This document shows positions 36,304 to 45,192 of a stretch of 64,000 nt of DNA, one piece after another; position 1 is the stretch's first letter, and each line of letters opens with the position of its first letter. The position numbers and the translations under genes were made by a program. Below the pieces are notes generated by a model. The model ran no database searches. It saw nothing but the letters and a program-made list of their open reading frames with translations, and had not been told where the DNA came from. The DNA comes from K23-9 sp049680365. Its GTDB lineage: Bacteria > Planctomycetota > Planctomycetia > Pirellulales > Pirellulaceae. Where the stretch lies: the NCBI GenBank assembly GCA_049680365.1, contig JBAUHQ010000107.1:34216-98215 (forward strand), written 5' to 3'.

Positions 36304-36801
36304 CTAAGGATTCATCACAATTGTGACTTCGGTGCCGTGGCCACATTCGTCCCAAAGATCGCCCAAGTCTCCGTTGGGGTCAAAGCAATTCCAAAAGTAC
36401 TCATCAAATGTGTACAACTGACCTCCCTCTCTGACGGCTCGAATTCTGGCTGTGTAGCTGAAGTCTTTGTATTTTTTCCACCCGTTCTGCGGGACACGAA
36501 AGTTCACTTTCCACGGATACCAAGTGGTATTGGACCACTCTAGTGAATCGCTAGGTCCCGAAGCGTTCGTCGTCACCAGCGAGTTCCACCTTTGAGTTGT
36601 GTTGTTGAAATACTGAAGCTGCACTAGCTCGAACGGCCCAGTGACGAATCCACTGGCGGGAATGGTTGCATTGGTCGAATTGACCGATTGCCCATGGAAG
36701 GGTGCCGTCATGCAACCCGTCGACAGAATGACGGCTGCTCCAATCAGGGCCAAGGATGTGAATGTCTTTGCCTTAGTAAATCGGTGAACTGAGGTAGTCA
36801 T
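36304..36801 (-). CDS. lipoprotein of unknown function
   Basis: A 165-residue predicted lipoprotein: hydrophobic FTSLALIGAAVILSTGC ends in a lipobox with the Cys near residue 29. The mature part is Asn/Thr/Trp/Tyr-rich and probably beta-sandwich; it holds two cysteines near the C terminus (NCFDPNG and DECGHG) that could form a disulfide. GGGAGA precedes the ATG at 36801; the open frame to 36855 is not needed. No family is recognised. Confidence 0.7.
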   Translation of the reverse strand: MTTSVHRFTKAKTFTSLALIGAAVILSTGCMTAPFHGQSVNSTNATIPASGFVTGPFELVQLQYFNNTTQRWNSLVTTNASGPSDSLEWSNTTWYPWKVNFRVPQNGWKKYKDFSYTARIRAVREGGQLYTFDEYFWNCFDPNGDLGDLWDECGHGTEVTIVMNP

Positions 36802-36905
36802 GGATGGTCTCCCATTAATGTTGATTTTGCCCACCAGCACCGGTCGGCTCATCAATAGGATTGCCAGCGGCCCAGAACTCCGGACAGTGCAGAACCAACG
36901 AATTG

Positions 36906-37970
36906 TTACGACGGATTGTCGGAGCTTTCATCCACCGACTCTTTAGCCTGACGTGCTTCGACTGCGCCACCGTAGATTTCGTGCGCGACCAGAACGACCA
37001 TCCCAACCAGCAAGGGAGCGACGTAGTACAACAGCCTAAAAATCAACACAGATGCCAACACGCTGTCGCCAACTGTTCCTTTAAGCAGTGTCAGCAAGAT
37101 GAGTTCCAGAACACCCAGTCCGCCCGGCACTTGTGTAATCAAAGACACCGCGATGCCAACTAAATACGCCGCCAACACCAATGCAAACGGAGCCACGGCG
37201 TCACCAGGCAAAACCAAATACAGAGCCGTTGCCGAAATCAACAAATCCACAGCCGCCACGGACGCTTGCACAAACATCAAACCCGGCTCGGGTGGCCGCA
37301 GGTGCAATTTGCCGATCGGCCAAGGCTTGCGCCAGACGAAACATACAATCGAATAGCCAATCGCCAGCGTCAACAAAATCACACCCAGCGTTTTGGTACC
37401 GAAAGGCAGTGAAATATCCGGCGGCAATTCGACGGGTACCAGCACCAGTACGATGCCCCCTAAAAACCAAAGGCCACTCCAAAACGTGAGACCCAAAATC
37501 GAAATCAATACGACGATCTGTCGTGGCCGTAACCCCCAACGGCTGTAAAAACGAAACCGGATCGGCGCGGCCGCCAAAAACGTTCCTAAGTTGTTGCCCA
37601 GCGAATACCCCAAAAAGGAGACCAGCGCAACGCGTTTTAACGGCAACGGACGCGCTAGATAACGCAACGCCAGCAGGTCATAACAAATCAGCAGCCCGTA
37701 GTTCAGCGCAATTAAAAATGCTGCGAATCCCAGGTAAACCGCCGGGATACTGGTGATCCCCGATACGAAATCGTCCCAAGTGATCGAATTGGCTTCTTTG
37801 GCCAACAAACGTACGGCCAAAATAAACAGCGCAGCGGCAAAGGCTGGACCAGCGATCTTACGAAGTTTGCGTTTGGGCAACGGGACCGCCATCAGTACAG
37901 GAAAATGTATGCTTTGGCCGACCAATCGCTTTCTCAGCGGCCTTGCAAACGGGTCGCTCATTGTCGTCAC
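36906..37970 (-). CDS. YbhN/AglD-type flippase-like membrane protein (UPF0104)
   Basis: A 354-residue integral membrane protein with about eight hydrophobic segments. It matches the lysylphosphatidylglycerol-synthase membrane-region family (YbhN, AglD, MprF N-terminal part). The telling stretch is VSFLGYSLGNNLGTFLAAAPIRFRFYSRWGL and later ITQVPGGLGVLELILLTLL. Relatives act as lipid flippases or glycolipid transporters. The C terminus is acidic and soluble. Start codons at 37970 and 37961 are both possible. It is divergent from lpdA. Confidence 0.88.
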   Translation of the reverse strand: MTTMSDPFARPLRKRLVGQSIHFPVLMAVPLPKRKLRKIAGPAFAAALFILAVRLLAKEANSITWDDFVSGITSIPAVYLGFAAFLIALNYGLLICYDLLALRYLARPLPLKRVALVSFLGYSLGNNLGTFLAAAPIRFRFYSRWGLRPRQIVVLISILGLTFWSGLWFLGGIVLVLVPVELPPDISLPFGTKTLGVILLTLAIGYSIVCFVWRKPWPIGKLHLRPPEPGLMFVQASVAAVDLLISATALYLVLPGDAVAPFALVLAAYLVGIAVSLITQVPGGLGVLELILLTLLKGTVGDSVLASVLIFRLLYYVAPLLVGMVVLVAHEIYGGAVEARQAKESVDESSDNPS

Positions 37971-38128
37971 CCGTCAAGCAATCGCAAGGGCGGAAGAAGA
38001 CTGTCGGGACAACTGATAAATCCAATTTCCCGCGAATGACGGCTACTTTAAAAAGAGCCCGATTACGCCCACACTATCTGCCTACGTTCCAAAATACCCA
38101 TTCGACTCGCTTCGAAAAACGATCCACC

Positions 38129-39520
38129 ATGAAAACCGTCCAACACGATCTTGTTGTCATCGGCGGTGGCCCCGCTGGTTACGTGGCTGCCATCCGTGCT
38201 GCTCAATTGGGCATTGACGTCGCATGCATCGACGAAAACCCTCGTTTCGGTGGCACGTGCTTGCGAGTCGGCTGTATCCCCAGCAAAGCCCTGTTGGAAT
38301 CGAGCCACCTGTACGAAGAAGCCAACCATCGTTTTGCCGATCACGGCATCAATGTTGGTGGCGTCGAGCTTGATTTGAAACAAATGATGGCTCGCAAAGA
38401 TAAAATCGTCGACACACTGACCGGCGGCATCGACATGCTGTTCAAAAAACGCAAAGTCACCGCCTATCGCGGCCGCGGCAAAATGCGTGACATCGAAACC
38501 GTCATCGTGGACGGCGACGAGCCTGTTCAGATCCAAGCCAAACGCGTGTTGATTGCAGTGGGCAGCCGACCGATGAGCCTTCGTAGCGTCGAAGAAGACG
38601 GTGACCGAATCGGCAACAGCACCACCGCGCTGTCGTTCCCCGAGGTTCCCAAGCGATTGGTTGTCATCGGTGGCGGTTACATCGGCCTGGAGCTAGGGAG
38701 TGTTTGGAATCGACTGGGCAGCGAAGTCATTGTGCTCGAAGCGATGGACCGCATCATGGCGGGCTGCGACAGTGAACTTGCCCAACTCGCTCATCGTACC
38801 TTCAAAAAACAAGGACTGATCTTTCACACCAACACATTTGTTGAATCCGCCCGGCGCGACGGCGACGAATGTGTCGTTGCGATCAAAGACGGAGATCCCA
38901 TTCGCTGTGACCGCGTGCTGCTTTCGACCGGAAGGACGCCAGCGACGGACGAGCTTGGGCTGGAATCGATTGGACTGGAAACGGACCAACGCGGTTTCAT
39001 CTCCGTGAACGAAAACTTCGAGACTGCTGTCGAGGGTGTCTTCGCAACGGGCGACTGCATCGGCGGCGCCATGTTGGCTCACAAAGCCATGGAAGAAGCG
39101 ATCGTGTGTGTCGAACGCATGGCGGGCATGAAGAGCCACATCAACTACGACGTGATTCCTGCGATCGTGTACACGCATCCCGAAATCGCGATGGTCGGCC
39201 AGACCGAAGACCAATTGAAGGAAGCTGGCGTCCAGTACAACAAAGGCGTTTGTCCTTTCGGAGCCAACGGTCGTGCCCGGACGTTGGGCGAATACGAAGG
39301 TCGCGTCAAAATCCTGGCCGACGCCAAGACCGATCGCGTGTTGGGAGTTCACATCATTGGTGCCAGGGCAGGGGACTTGATCGCCGAAGCGGCAGCAGCG
39401 ATGGAGTTCGGTGCCAGCAGCGAAGACATCGCACGCACGTGCCACGCGCACCCAACGCTCTCCGAAGCCGTTCACGAAGCAGCATTGGACGTGGACAATC
39501 GCGCGATCCACACGGCTTAA
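38129..39520 (+). CDS. lpdA: dihydrolipoyl dehydrogenase
   Basis: A 463-residue flavoprotein disulfide reductase, the E3 component of 2-oxo acid dehydrogenase complexes. The FAD loop is VVIGGGPAGYVAA, the redox disulfide is C44-LRVG-C49, and the NAD loop is VVIGGGYIGLELGSVW. The second FAD motif is VFATGDCIGGAMLAHKA, and the dimer-interface catalytic His-Glu pair is in HAHPTLSEA. ATG at 38129 gives the family N terminus; the frame is open to 37943 but that part overlaps the divergent gene. E1 and E2 genes are not adjacent. A hairpin follows at 39526. Confidence 0.95.
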   Translation: MKTVQHDLVVIGGGPAGYVAAIRAAQLGIDVACIDENPRFGGTCLRVGCIPSKALLESSHLYEEANHRFADHGINVGGVELDLKQMMARKDKIVDTLTGGIDMLFKKRKVTAYRGRGKMRDIETVIVDGDEPVQIQAKRVLIAVGSRPMSLRSVEEDGDRIGNSTTALSFPEVPKRLVVIGGGYIGLELGSVWNRLGSEVIVLEAMDRIMAGCDSELAQLAHRTFKKQGLIFHTNTFVESARRDGDECVVAIKDGDPIRCDRVLLSTGRTPATDELGLESIGLETDQRGFISVNENFETAVEGVFATGDCIGGAMLAHKAMEEAIVCVERMAGMKSHINYDVIPAIVYTHPEIAMVGQTEDQLKEAGVQYNKGVCPFGANGRARTLGEYEGRVKILADAKTDRVLGVHIIGARAGDLIAEAAAAMEFGASSEDIARTCHAHPTLSEAVHEAALDVDNRAIHTA

Positions 39521-39525
39521 CTGAC

Positions 39526-39582
39526 GTGGCGTAGGCTCCCAGAGCCGCGAGTGATCGATCGCAGGCTGGAAGCCTACGCCAC
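39526..39582. terminator. convergent-gene hairpin, possibly a REP-like element
   Basis: Arms 39526-39542 and 39566-39582 are 17-base inverted repeats with one mismatch (outer GTGGCGTAGGCT/AGCCTACGCCAC). There is no following T run. It lies directly after lpdA, and its right arm contains the TAG stop of the minus-strand kinase gene, so it may end both transcripts or be a mobile palindrome. Confidence 0.6.
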
Positions 39583-40302
39583 TGACTTCCCCGCGTCGAA
39601 GGCGATCCGTCGGCACACGCCTTCATCAATCAGGCTGAACAGAAACTTCAACTTGCCAACATTTTTCTTGCGGCGAAGCGCTGGTCGAATCGAATCAATG
39701 TCCAGCAAGTACATCTCGCCATCGCGGTCCAACATAAAGTTCCCGCCGTGGCAGTCTAAATGGGCTAACCCAAAATCGATCAATTGATCTCGCGTTTGAT
39801 TCATCTTGTCGCGAATGAACTCCAACGGTGTCTTCCCTGCGGCGCGCGCAATCGGTTCGATCATCGGCCCGGGACCTTCGGCCAATGTCAGTCCGTCGAT
39901 GAACTCGTAAACCAAACACGAGTTGCCGCGAAACGGACCGTGTTCTTCTTGCAACAATGCCAGCGGAAGCGGCGTGCGAAAACCCTGTTCGACAAACCGG
40001 AATGCTTGATCGGCTGCGCGTCGGGCACGTGAACGTTGGAAGCGTTGCTTCAATGTGTGCTGCAGACTGCGTTCGGTAAAAAGCTTAATCACGACTGGAC
40101 CACCTGGATGGTCTAATCGCACGACCCACCGAGCTCGGCAACGCTTGTAGGCTTGGCCCGATTCCATCACAGCAGCCACGTCAGCGACCAAGTCACGCAA
40201 TAATTCTTCGTCGATACGATCGTCAAAACGAACGATTTCCGGAGTCACCGACCAACTTGGCCGTGTGATCTGGCGGGCAATCGTTCGTGACTTCCGTTCC
40301 AT
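39574..40302 (-). CDS. WaaP-like (Kdo/LPS core) kinase
   Basis: About 242 residues with the protein-kinase-like fold of lipopolysaccharide core kinases. The ATP-binding Lys is in GPVVIKLF; the catalytic loop is HLDCHGGNFMLD; the metal-binding Asp is in YLLDIDS, followed by RPALRRKKN. There is no signal peptide or membrane segment, so it acts at the cytoplasmic face. Its product may be phosphorylated LPS core sugar. The start is uncertain: ATG at 40302 was chosen, but the frame is open to 40389. The last codons and TAG stop fall in the hairpin arm of the neighbouring repeat. Confidence 0.8.
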   Translation of the reverse strand: MERKSRTIARQITRPSWSVTPEIVRFDDRIDEELLRDLVADVAAVMESGQAYKRCRARWVVRLDHPGGPVVIKLFTERSLQHTLKQRFQRSRARRAADQAFRFVEQGFRTPLPLALLQEEHGPFRGNSCLVYEFIDGLTLAEGPGPMIEPIARAAGKTPLEFIRDKMNQTRDQLIDFGLAHLDCHGGNFMLDRDGEMYLLDIDSIRPALRRKKNVGKLKFLFSLIDEGVCRRIAFDAGKSVA

Positions 40303-40413
40303 CTGCGTGCTCTTGCTCGAAGTGTTAAACTCAGTTGTCTTCGACGTTAATGATCTGTCGCAACGACAGAAACCCCGATTTTTTTGCAAGCATTTATTTC
40401 AAAGGCCCAATAA

Positions 40414-40959
40414 ATGACCCGAGCCCTGTTAGTAATTGACGTTCAGCGGGAATACTTCGACGGCGCACTGCCGATTTCGCACCCGGCTGGCCATTTGGAA
40501 AACATTTTGTCGGTAATGGATCTCGCGGCCGAGAAAAAGATTCCAACGGTCGTCGTTCGTCATCATCAAGCTGATCCGGAATCGCCGATTTTTCGGCTCA
40601 ACTCGGACATGTGGCAATTGCATGAAGAAGTCGAAAAGCGCCCACGAGATTTGCTCATCGACAAACAATTACCCGGCACCTTCACCGGCACGAACTTGGA
40701 GTCATGGCTAAACGAAAACAAGGTCGACACAGTTTCGATTGCAGGCTACATGACGCACATGTGCTGCGACACCACAGCGCGGCAAGCATTCCATCACGGC
40801 TTGAAAGTCGAATTTTTGCGTGACGCAACGGGCACGCTGACGGTCGAAAACGAAGCAGGAAAAGCTACTGCAGAACAATTGCAAGAGTCGATCCTGGTTG
40901 CCCAGCAGATGTTTATCAGCGAAGTAATCAGCAACGCGGATTGGTCGGCGCGAGTTTAA
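40414..40959 (+). CDS. isochorismatase-family cysteine hydrolase
   Basis: A 181-residue hydrolase of the isochorismatase fold. The triad expected for the family is visible as D9 (LLVIDVQREY), K84 (DLLIDKQLP) and C117 (GYMTHMCCDTTA). Members cleave amides such as nicotinamide, ureidoacrylate or N-carbamoyl compounds, or isochorismate. No motif indicates the substrate. The gene stands alone between the kinase and a lipoprotein hydrolase, both on the minus strand. Confidence 0.9.
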   Translation: MTRALLVIDVQREYFDGALPISHPAGHLENILSVMDLAAEKKIPTVVVRHHQADPESPIFRLNSDMWQLHEEVEKRPRDLLIDKQLPGTFTGTNLESWLNENKVDTVSIAGYMTHMCCDTTARQAFHHGLKVEFLRDATGTLTVENEAGKATAEQLQESILVAQQMFISEVISNADWSARV

Positions 40960-40991
40960 TCGCTGCGTAGGGACGTATGAATTCACGACGA

Positions 40992-42671
40992 TCAATGCGT
41001 CGCCGCTTCGACAGGCTGCCGAGCCAGTTGCCAGTACGGTAACACCCCAGCCTGCCGCGGAATGAGCCAGCGACGATGCTGCGCTGGCAAGCGACGACGG
41101 ACGACTTCGTACAAATCACGCAACATCGATTCGTTGTCGCCATAATAACTGTGACCTAGCAAACTTAAGTCAATGCCGCTGACGTCAATCGTCTCGATCC
41201 CCGGCACCACAACCAGATCTGCACCGCTTTCGCCTGCTCGCGGATGACCGTGAACTTTCTTCGACGCGATCAATGCTCGGTCATCCGACGACGCATATAA
41301 AGTGACTTGATTGGCTACTTGCAACAGTGAAGGTGCTAAATCTCTCCGAAACTGATCCGCGTCAATATCGGGAGCCGCCAACACAACACGGTCAAACATC
41401 GGTTCGATAGGACCGGCAGCTCGCATCACGATTTGCTGCATCGCTCCTGTCATGGGGCGGTTGCCCATACTGTGTGCCACCACGTTGATCGAATCAGCGC
41501 CACTTTCTGCTGCCAATTCTTGCAAAAATTCTCGCAGGTGTGTCACCGACCACTGAGCATTGTTTTCGTCGATCGAATAGCTCAGCAACTTGCCTTGACT
41601 GGGCCAGCTGTAACATACCGGCACACCTTCGAAGGGCAGATCGACGGAGATTTGTGCGGTTCGCTGCACGGCAGATTCGAAGTCGACGTTGTAGCCGTGA
41701 ATAAACAGCAACAAGTCTCGATCGGGCGATCCATCGATTTTCGATGAAAGCTGTTCGTAAAATTGATCTTTCTGCAATTCGACTGCACTGGTCAACACGA
41801 TGTGTTCATCTTGGTCCTCGCGGAATTCGAACCGCAACAAAGTGGGACGTTCGACGATTCCCTTTTGATGAATCACCGGGACGGTTACTTCGCATACACC
41901 ACGGGTCAAGATTCCACGGTCGCCGATGTAGTTGACGCCGTGTTTCTCGATCGACGTCCTGCCAATCACAAAGAATGCGACGGACGCCGCCATCGCCGAA
42001 AAACTAAGCGCGGCGGATGCTGCCGTCAAACGTGGACGCTTTCGAAACCAACTAATCATCATCAACGCCAACATGCCAACCGCAACGCCACCGAGTAACT
42101 TCAACAGTTGTGTCTGGCCAGTAATGTGATAGGCCGAAAGCGGAATGGCCGCTGGAGCGCGGTCGGTCGCATAAAAGACTTTCACACGCGCAAATTTCTC
42201 ACCAGGATTCATCGTCGAACCGGCCGGTAGATGCTCAAAAGGAGCACTTGGCGCTGCCGCGGCTGCTGGCATCGCTGGCGATTCGACTTGCGTCGCTGCG
42301 GCTCGCGGCGGAGCCAAGCTGGGCGGCTTAATCGATGCCGCGGCACTCTCGTTTGCGAAGGGTTCATTCAACGACTCTCGCACGGCGACCATCGCAGCAG
42401 AATGTGGATGCAATCCGCCCCGCGAAGTCAGATCGTCAACGTTTAGCTCAATCGCTTCGATCGAATCCCACTCATTCGATTCAGGTTCAATCGGCTCAGG
42501 CTCGACAGCGGCTGCCAAATCGTCGGTCGCCGTTGAAGATTCCTCGTCCTGGCGTTGGAGATCAACCTGCTGGTTAGCTTTCGGTTGGCCGCATCCAACG
42601 AACAGCAAGACGACCGCCAGCAACCAAAAACGTGAGACAATTGAGAGGCGGACGTATTTAGCGGACTTCAT
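40992..42671 (-). CDS. DUF900-type alpha/beta hydrolase lipoprotein with membrane segments
   Basis: About 559 residues. The start at 42671 gives a signal ending in the lipobox LLFVGC. An acidic linker (about 25-130) precedes two hydrophobic segments (LLGGVAVGMLALMMISWF and AALSFSAMAASVAFFVIG). The hydrolase domain follows: LLFIHGYNVDFESAVQRTAQ, the nucleophile elbow VVAHSMGN, and LAAPDIDADQF. These match DUF900 (esterase/lipase-like). The frame extends to 42764 without coding character. The role is unknown; the domain probably faces the periplasm. Confidence 0.78.
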   Translation of the reverse strand: MKSAKYVRLSIVSRFWLLAVVLLFVGCGQPKANQQVDLQRQDEESSTATDDLAAAVEPEPIEPESNEWDSIEAIELNVDDLTSRGGLHPHSAAMVAVRESLNEPFANESAAASIKPPSLAPPRAAATQVESPAMPAAAAAPSAPFEHLPAGSTMNPGEKFARVKVFYATDRAPAAIPLSAYHITGQTQLLKLLGGVAVGMLALMMISWFRKRPRLTAASAALSFSAMAASVAFFVIGRTSIEKHGVNYIGDRGILTRGVCEVTVPVIHQKGIVERPTLLRFEFREDQDEHIVLTSAVELQKDQFYEQLSSKIDGSPDRDLLLFIHGYNVDFESAVQRTAQISVDLPFEGVPVCYSWPSQGKLLSYSIDENNAQWSVTHLREFLQELAAESGADSINVVAHSMGNRPMTGAMQQIVMRAAGPIEPMFDRVVLAAPDIDADQFRRDLAPSLLQVANQVTLYASSDDRALIASKKVHGHPRAGESGADLVVVPGIETIDVSGIDLSLLGHSYYGDNESMLRDLYEVVRRRLPAQHRRWLIPRQAGVLPYWQLARQPVEAATH

Positions 42672-42827
42672 AGCATCACCATTTCCAAAGCAATAAATCG
42701 GGCGTTGCCTTGCAAATACCACCACCGCAACGAGGGCGTCGACTGCAATCTTGTGCACTGGCAAGAGTGAAGTAGTTCCACGACGAAACTTTGCGAGCCG
42801 CGTTCAGCTCAAACTCTCGATAAGCTC

Positions 42828-44948
42828 TTACGCAGCTTTCTTGATCGCAACGCGTTGCGTTTCTTCAGCAGACACCGGTTCACGTCGGGCGATTTGCTCG
42901 ATCGCTCTTTGGTCCAACCAACGCATCAATCGTGTTCTTGGACGCATTGGCAAGACGTTTGGCGATTCTTCGAACGAGGCTTTCGGTTTCAATCCAATCA
43001 GCGAGCGCAATCGCTGTGAAATCCCGGTCAGATTCTTCATCCACTCGATCAAAAAGTCTGTTGCGCGAATGAATGCCATCTCGGTTCGCGAATCAGCACC
43101 ACCGTAGATCGGAACTTTTCGGCCCAGTTTCGATGCTGCATCGCGAATCAAGAACGTTGACAGACGTGGTCGATTGGCGAACATCTGCAACAAGAAAGCC
43201 GCGGACCCAACTGTGGGAATCCAGCAGACCATCAACGCTTCCCCATGCGGAATTCGCTGATGACGATTCGTAACCGCACTGCCAATCGTGAAGATGGTTC
43301 GCAAGATCGGCGTGATCACGATCGGCAACAAAAACCAGGCATTGCCCGTGCCTGCAAAGGCAGCCACCCCGCCGACTTTGGCCGGCAAGATGATGGGAGC
43401 CATTGCTTTGAGAGCCAGATGCAGCCCCAGGCCTCGCGTGTATGCGCCGACTTCTTGCCCGCACAAATCGCCGCGTAGTTTTTTGGCCTGAGACGGGGTG
43501 ATTCGCTGCGCGTCCTGCCACCGCCCAATCGTCGCTTCGATCCGCGACTGCCCGAACCATGATTGGTATCGACGACTAAATAGCAACAACAAGCAAACGA
43601 TCGTGGCTTCTTTCTGACGCCGCGCGTCAACCAGTAATCGGTGAAGCGATGGAGGTGTCGTCAGCTCCAAAACGCCGTGCATTATTCCCATGCTCGACCG
43701 GGGAGTGGTACACGCGTCGACTCGCCCGTTGTTGACCAATCGTTGGTAGCGAGCAGCAAGTTTTTTCTGTAGCGTTGCCGATCGATAGTCGCGATCCGTC
43801 AAGAAACGTATAGCTTTTGCGCGCACATCAGCGCGGCCTACGATTCGACTCGCCATCCGGCCGAGCGAAAATGGCAATAGCCCAGCCAACCAGATCAACG
43901 CCACCTTGATCGGTGTCTGTGGCAATTGAACCAATGTCTCCGCATCGATCGTCTGATCTTGTTGCCAACGTCGAACGATCTCGTTGCGATACGAGTTGCG
44001 ACGGTCCTTGCGAAACAATTCCCAAGGTTTGCGAAAAAACGCCAACTCTGATGACTTCCAGGCGTCGCTGTGATGAATCAACTTCTCTGCGTCGATTCTT
44101 AGTTGACCGACGGCATCTGACCCCATGCGAAAGCGAATCAACTGTTCGTTCTGGTCAATCCAGCGTCGTAACTGGAGACCGTCCACATCGTCAAACGGCG
44201 GAAACGTACCACGCAACATTCCGCTGAAGAGATATCGTGGGACCAAGAAGGCCGGAATCCCCGATTCCAAATCGATCACAGTGTACTGGTCGCCAATACG
44301 CAACAAGTTGGCCGTCGACACCAGCGCGCCAGGTGCGACCTGCCATCCTGATCCGTATAAGCCGCTTTGGCCCAGCAATGTTTCAGTACGCGCCATCACG
44401 GCAACCAACTGATCGACTTCGTCACTTCGATCGATCAAATGAGCTTGTCCACGAGTCGTTACGGATCGCAAACGACGACCAATGCGCGAAGCGTCAGGAG
44501 CAGCGGGAATAATCCCACGACCATCCACCCATTTCGCCGCCAACACCCAGGCCCTCGATTCCTGATCAAATCGAATGTAGAGCGGACGCGCGACCTCAGG
44601 CATTGGTAGGGTCGTGGACCCGTCGTCTTCGGCAACGGCAAGAACTGCGGCCGCCACTTTGCGACGGAAAAAGCAAGCCGAAATGGCGTCGCGATTTTTT
44701 TGATAGGCGAACGGCGACTGAAACGAGAATCGATAAATCAGTCGTGTCAACAATCCGGGTGCGAAGATTTTTTCCACACACTTGATCTGGCTGCCATCGG
44801 GCATCGTTGCCACAACCAACTGCGCACGCGCAGCACGACCGAGGCCCAACGTGCGGATCACTTGGACCTCACGTGGCGGTGCTGTTTCGGCGTCAGTCTG
44901 CAAGGCAGTTTTTGTCGTCGGGTCGTCCGACAACATCGATGACATCAT
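42828..44948 (-). CDS. large protein with kinase-like N-terminal half and membrane segments
   Basis: A protein of about 706 residues, not assigned to a family. The first 300 residues resemble a divergent protein-kinase fold of the WaaP type: an early basic residue in GSQIKCVEKIFAPGLL, then LYGSGWQVAPGALVSTANLL followed by YTVIDLESGIPA, which reads like a catalytic loop and DFG region, although the usual His-x-Asp is not evident. The second half has a basic region and two hydrophobic stretches (ALIWLAGLLPFSLGRMA; NAWFLLPIVITPILRTIFTIG). ATG codons lie at 44948 and 44945. It lies near a canonical WaaP-like kinase gene, so a link to envelope phosphorylation is plausible. Confidence 0.55.
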   Translation of the reverse strand: MMSSMLSDDPTTKTALQTDAETAPPREVQVIRTLGLGRAARAQLVVATMPDGSQIKCVEKIFAPGLLTRLIYRFSFQSPFAYQKNRDAISACFFRRKVAAAVLAVAEDDGSTTLPMPEVARPLYIRFDQESRAWVLAAKWVDGRGIIPAAPDASRIGRRLRSVTTRGQAHLIDRSDEVDQLVAVMARTETLLGQSGLYGSGWQVAPGALVSTANLLRIGDQYTVIDLESGIPAFLVPRYLFSGMLRGTFPPFDDVDGLQLRRWIDQNEQLIRFRMGSDAVGQLRIDAEKLIHHSDAWKSSELAFFRKPWELFRKDRRNSYRNEIVRRWQQDQTIDAETLVQLPQTPIKVALIWLAGLLPFSLGRMASRIVGRADVRAKAIRFLTDRDYRSATLQKKLAARYQRLVNNGRVDACTTPRSSMGIMHGVLELTTPPSLHRLLVDARRQKEATIVCLLLLFSRRYQSWFGQSRIEATIGRWQDAQRITPSQAKKLRGDLCGQEVGAYTRGLGLHLALKAMAPIILPAKVGGVAAFAGTGNAWFLLPIVITPILRTIFTIGSAVTNRHQRIPHGEALMVCWIPTVGSAAFLLQMFANRPRLSTFLIRDAASKLGRKVPIYGGADSRTEMAFIRATDFLIEWMKNLTGISQRLRSLIGLKPKASFEESPNVLPMRPRTRLMRWLDQRAIEQIARREPVSAEETQRVAIKKAA

Positions 44949-45192
44949 GTAAATTGACTCGGCTCGCAAATTCACGCGTCCGCCCGATAATAGCCGGGTG
45001 ACTGGAATACGTCGGGTAACTGGTGAAGGCGTGATTTGGGAAAGTAGGACATGGGCACAAATCGCATCAAGCTAAATCGGCTAGTTTGCCGTGTTTTTGT
45101 GAGCCATTCACGTCGCAGATTGCCTATTTTTCATTAGTCACATGTTGATAGGCGTAGCTAGCATTTCAATTTCTCGTCTAGGAGTCAGCATC

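Noticed and set aside
38693..39616. Long minus-strand open frame (307 codons) opposite lpdA
   Set aside because: It lies wholly antisense to a strongly conserved enzyme gene, and its text has no family resemblance; an expected shadow of codon bias.
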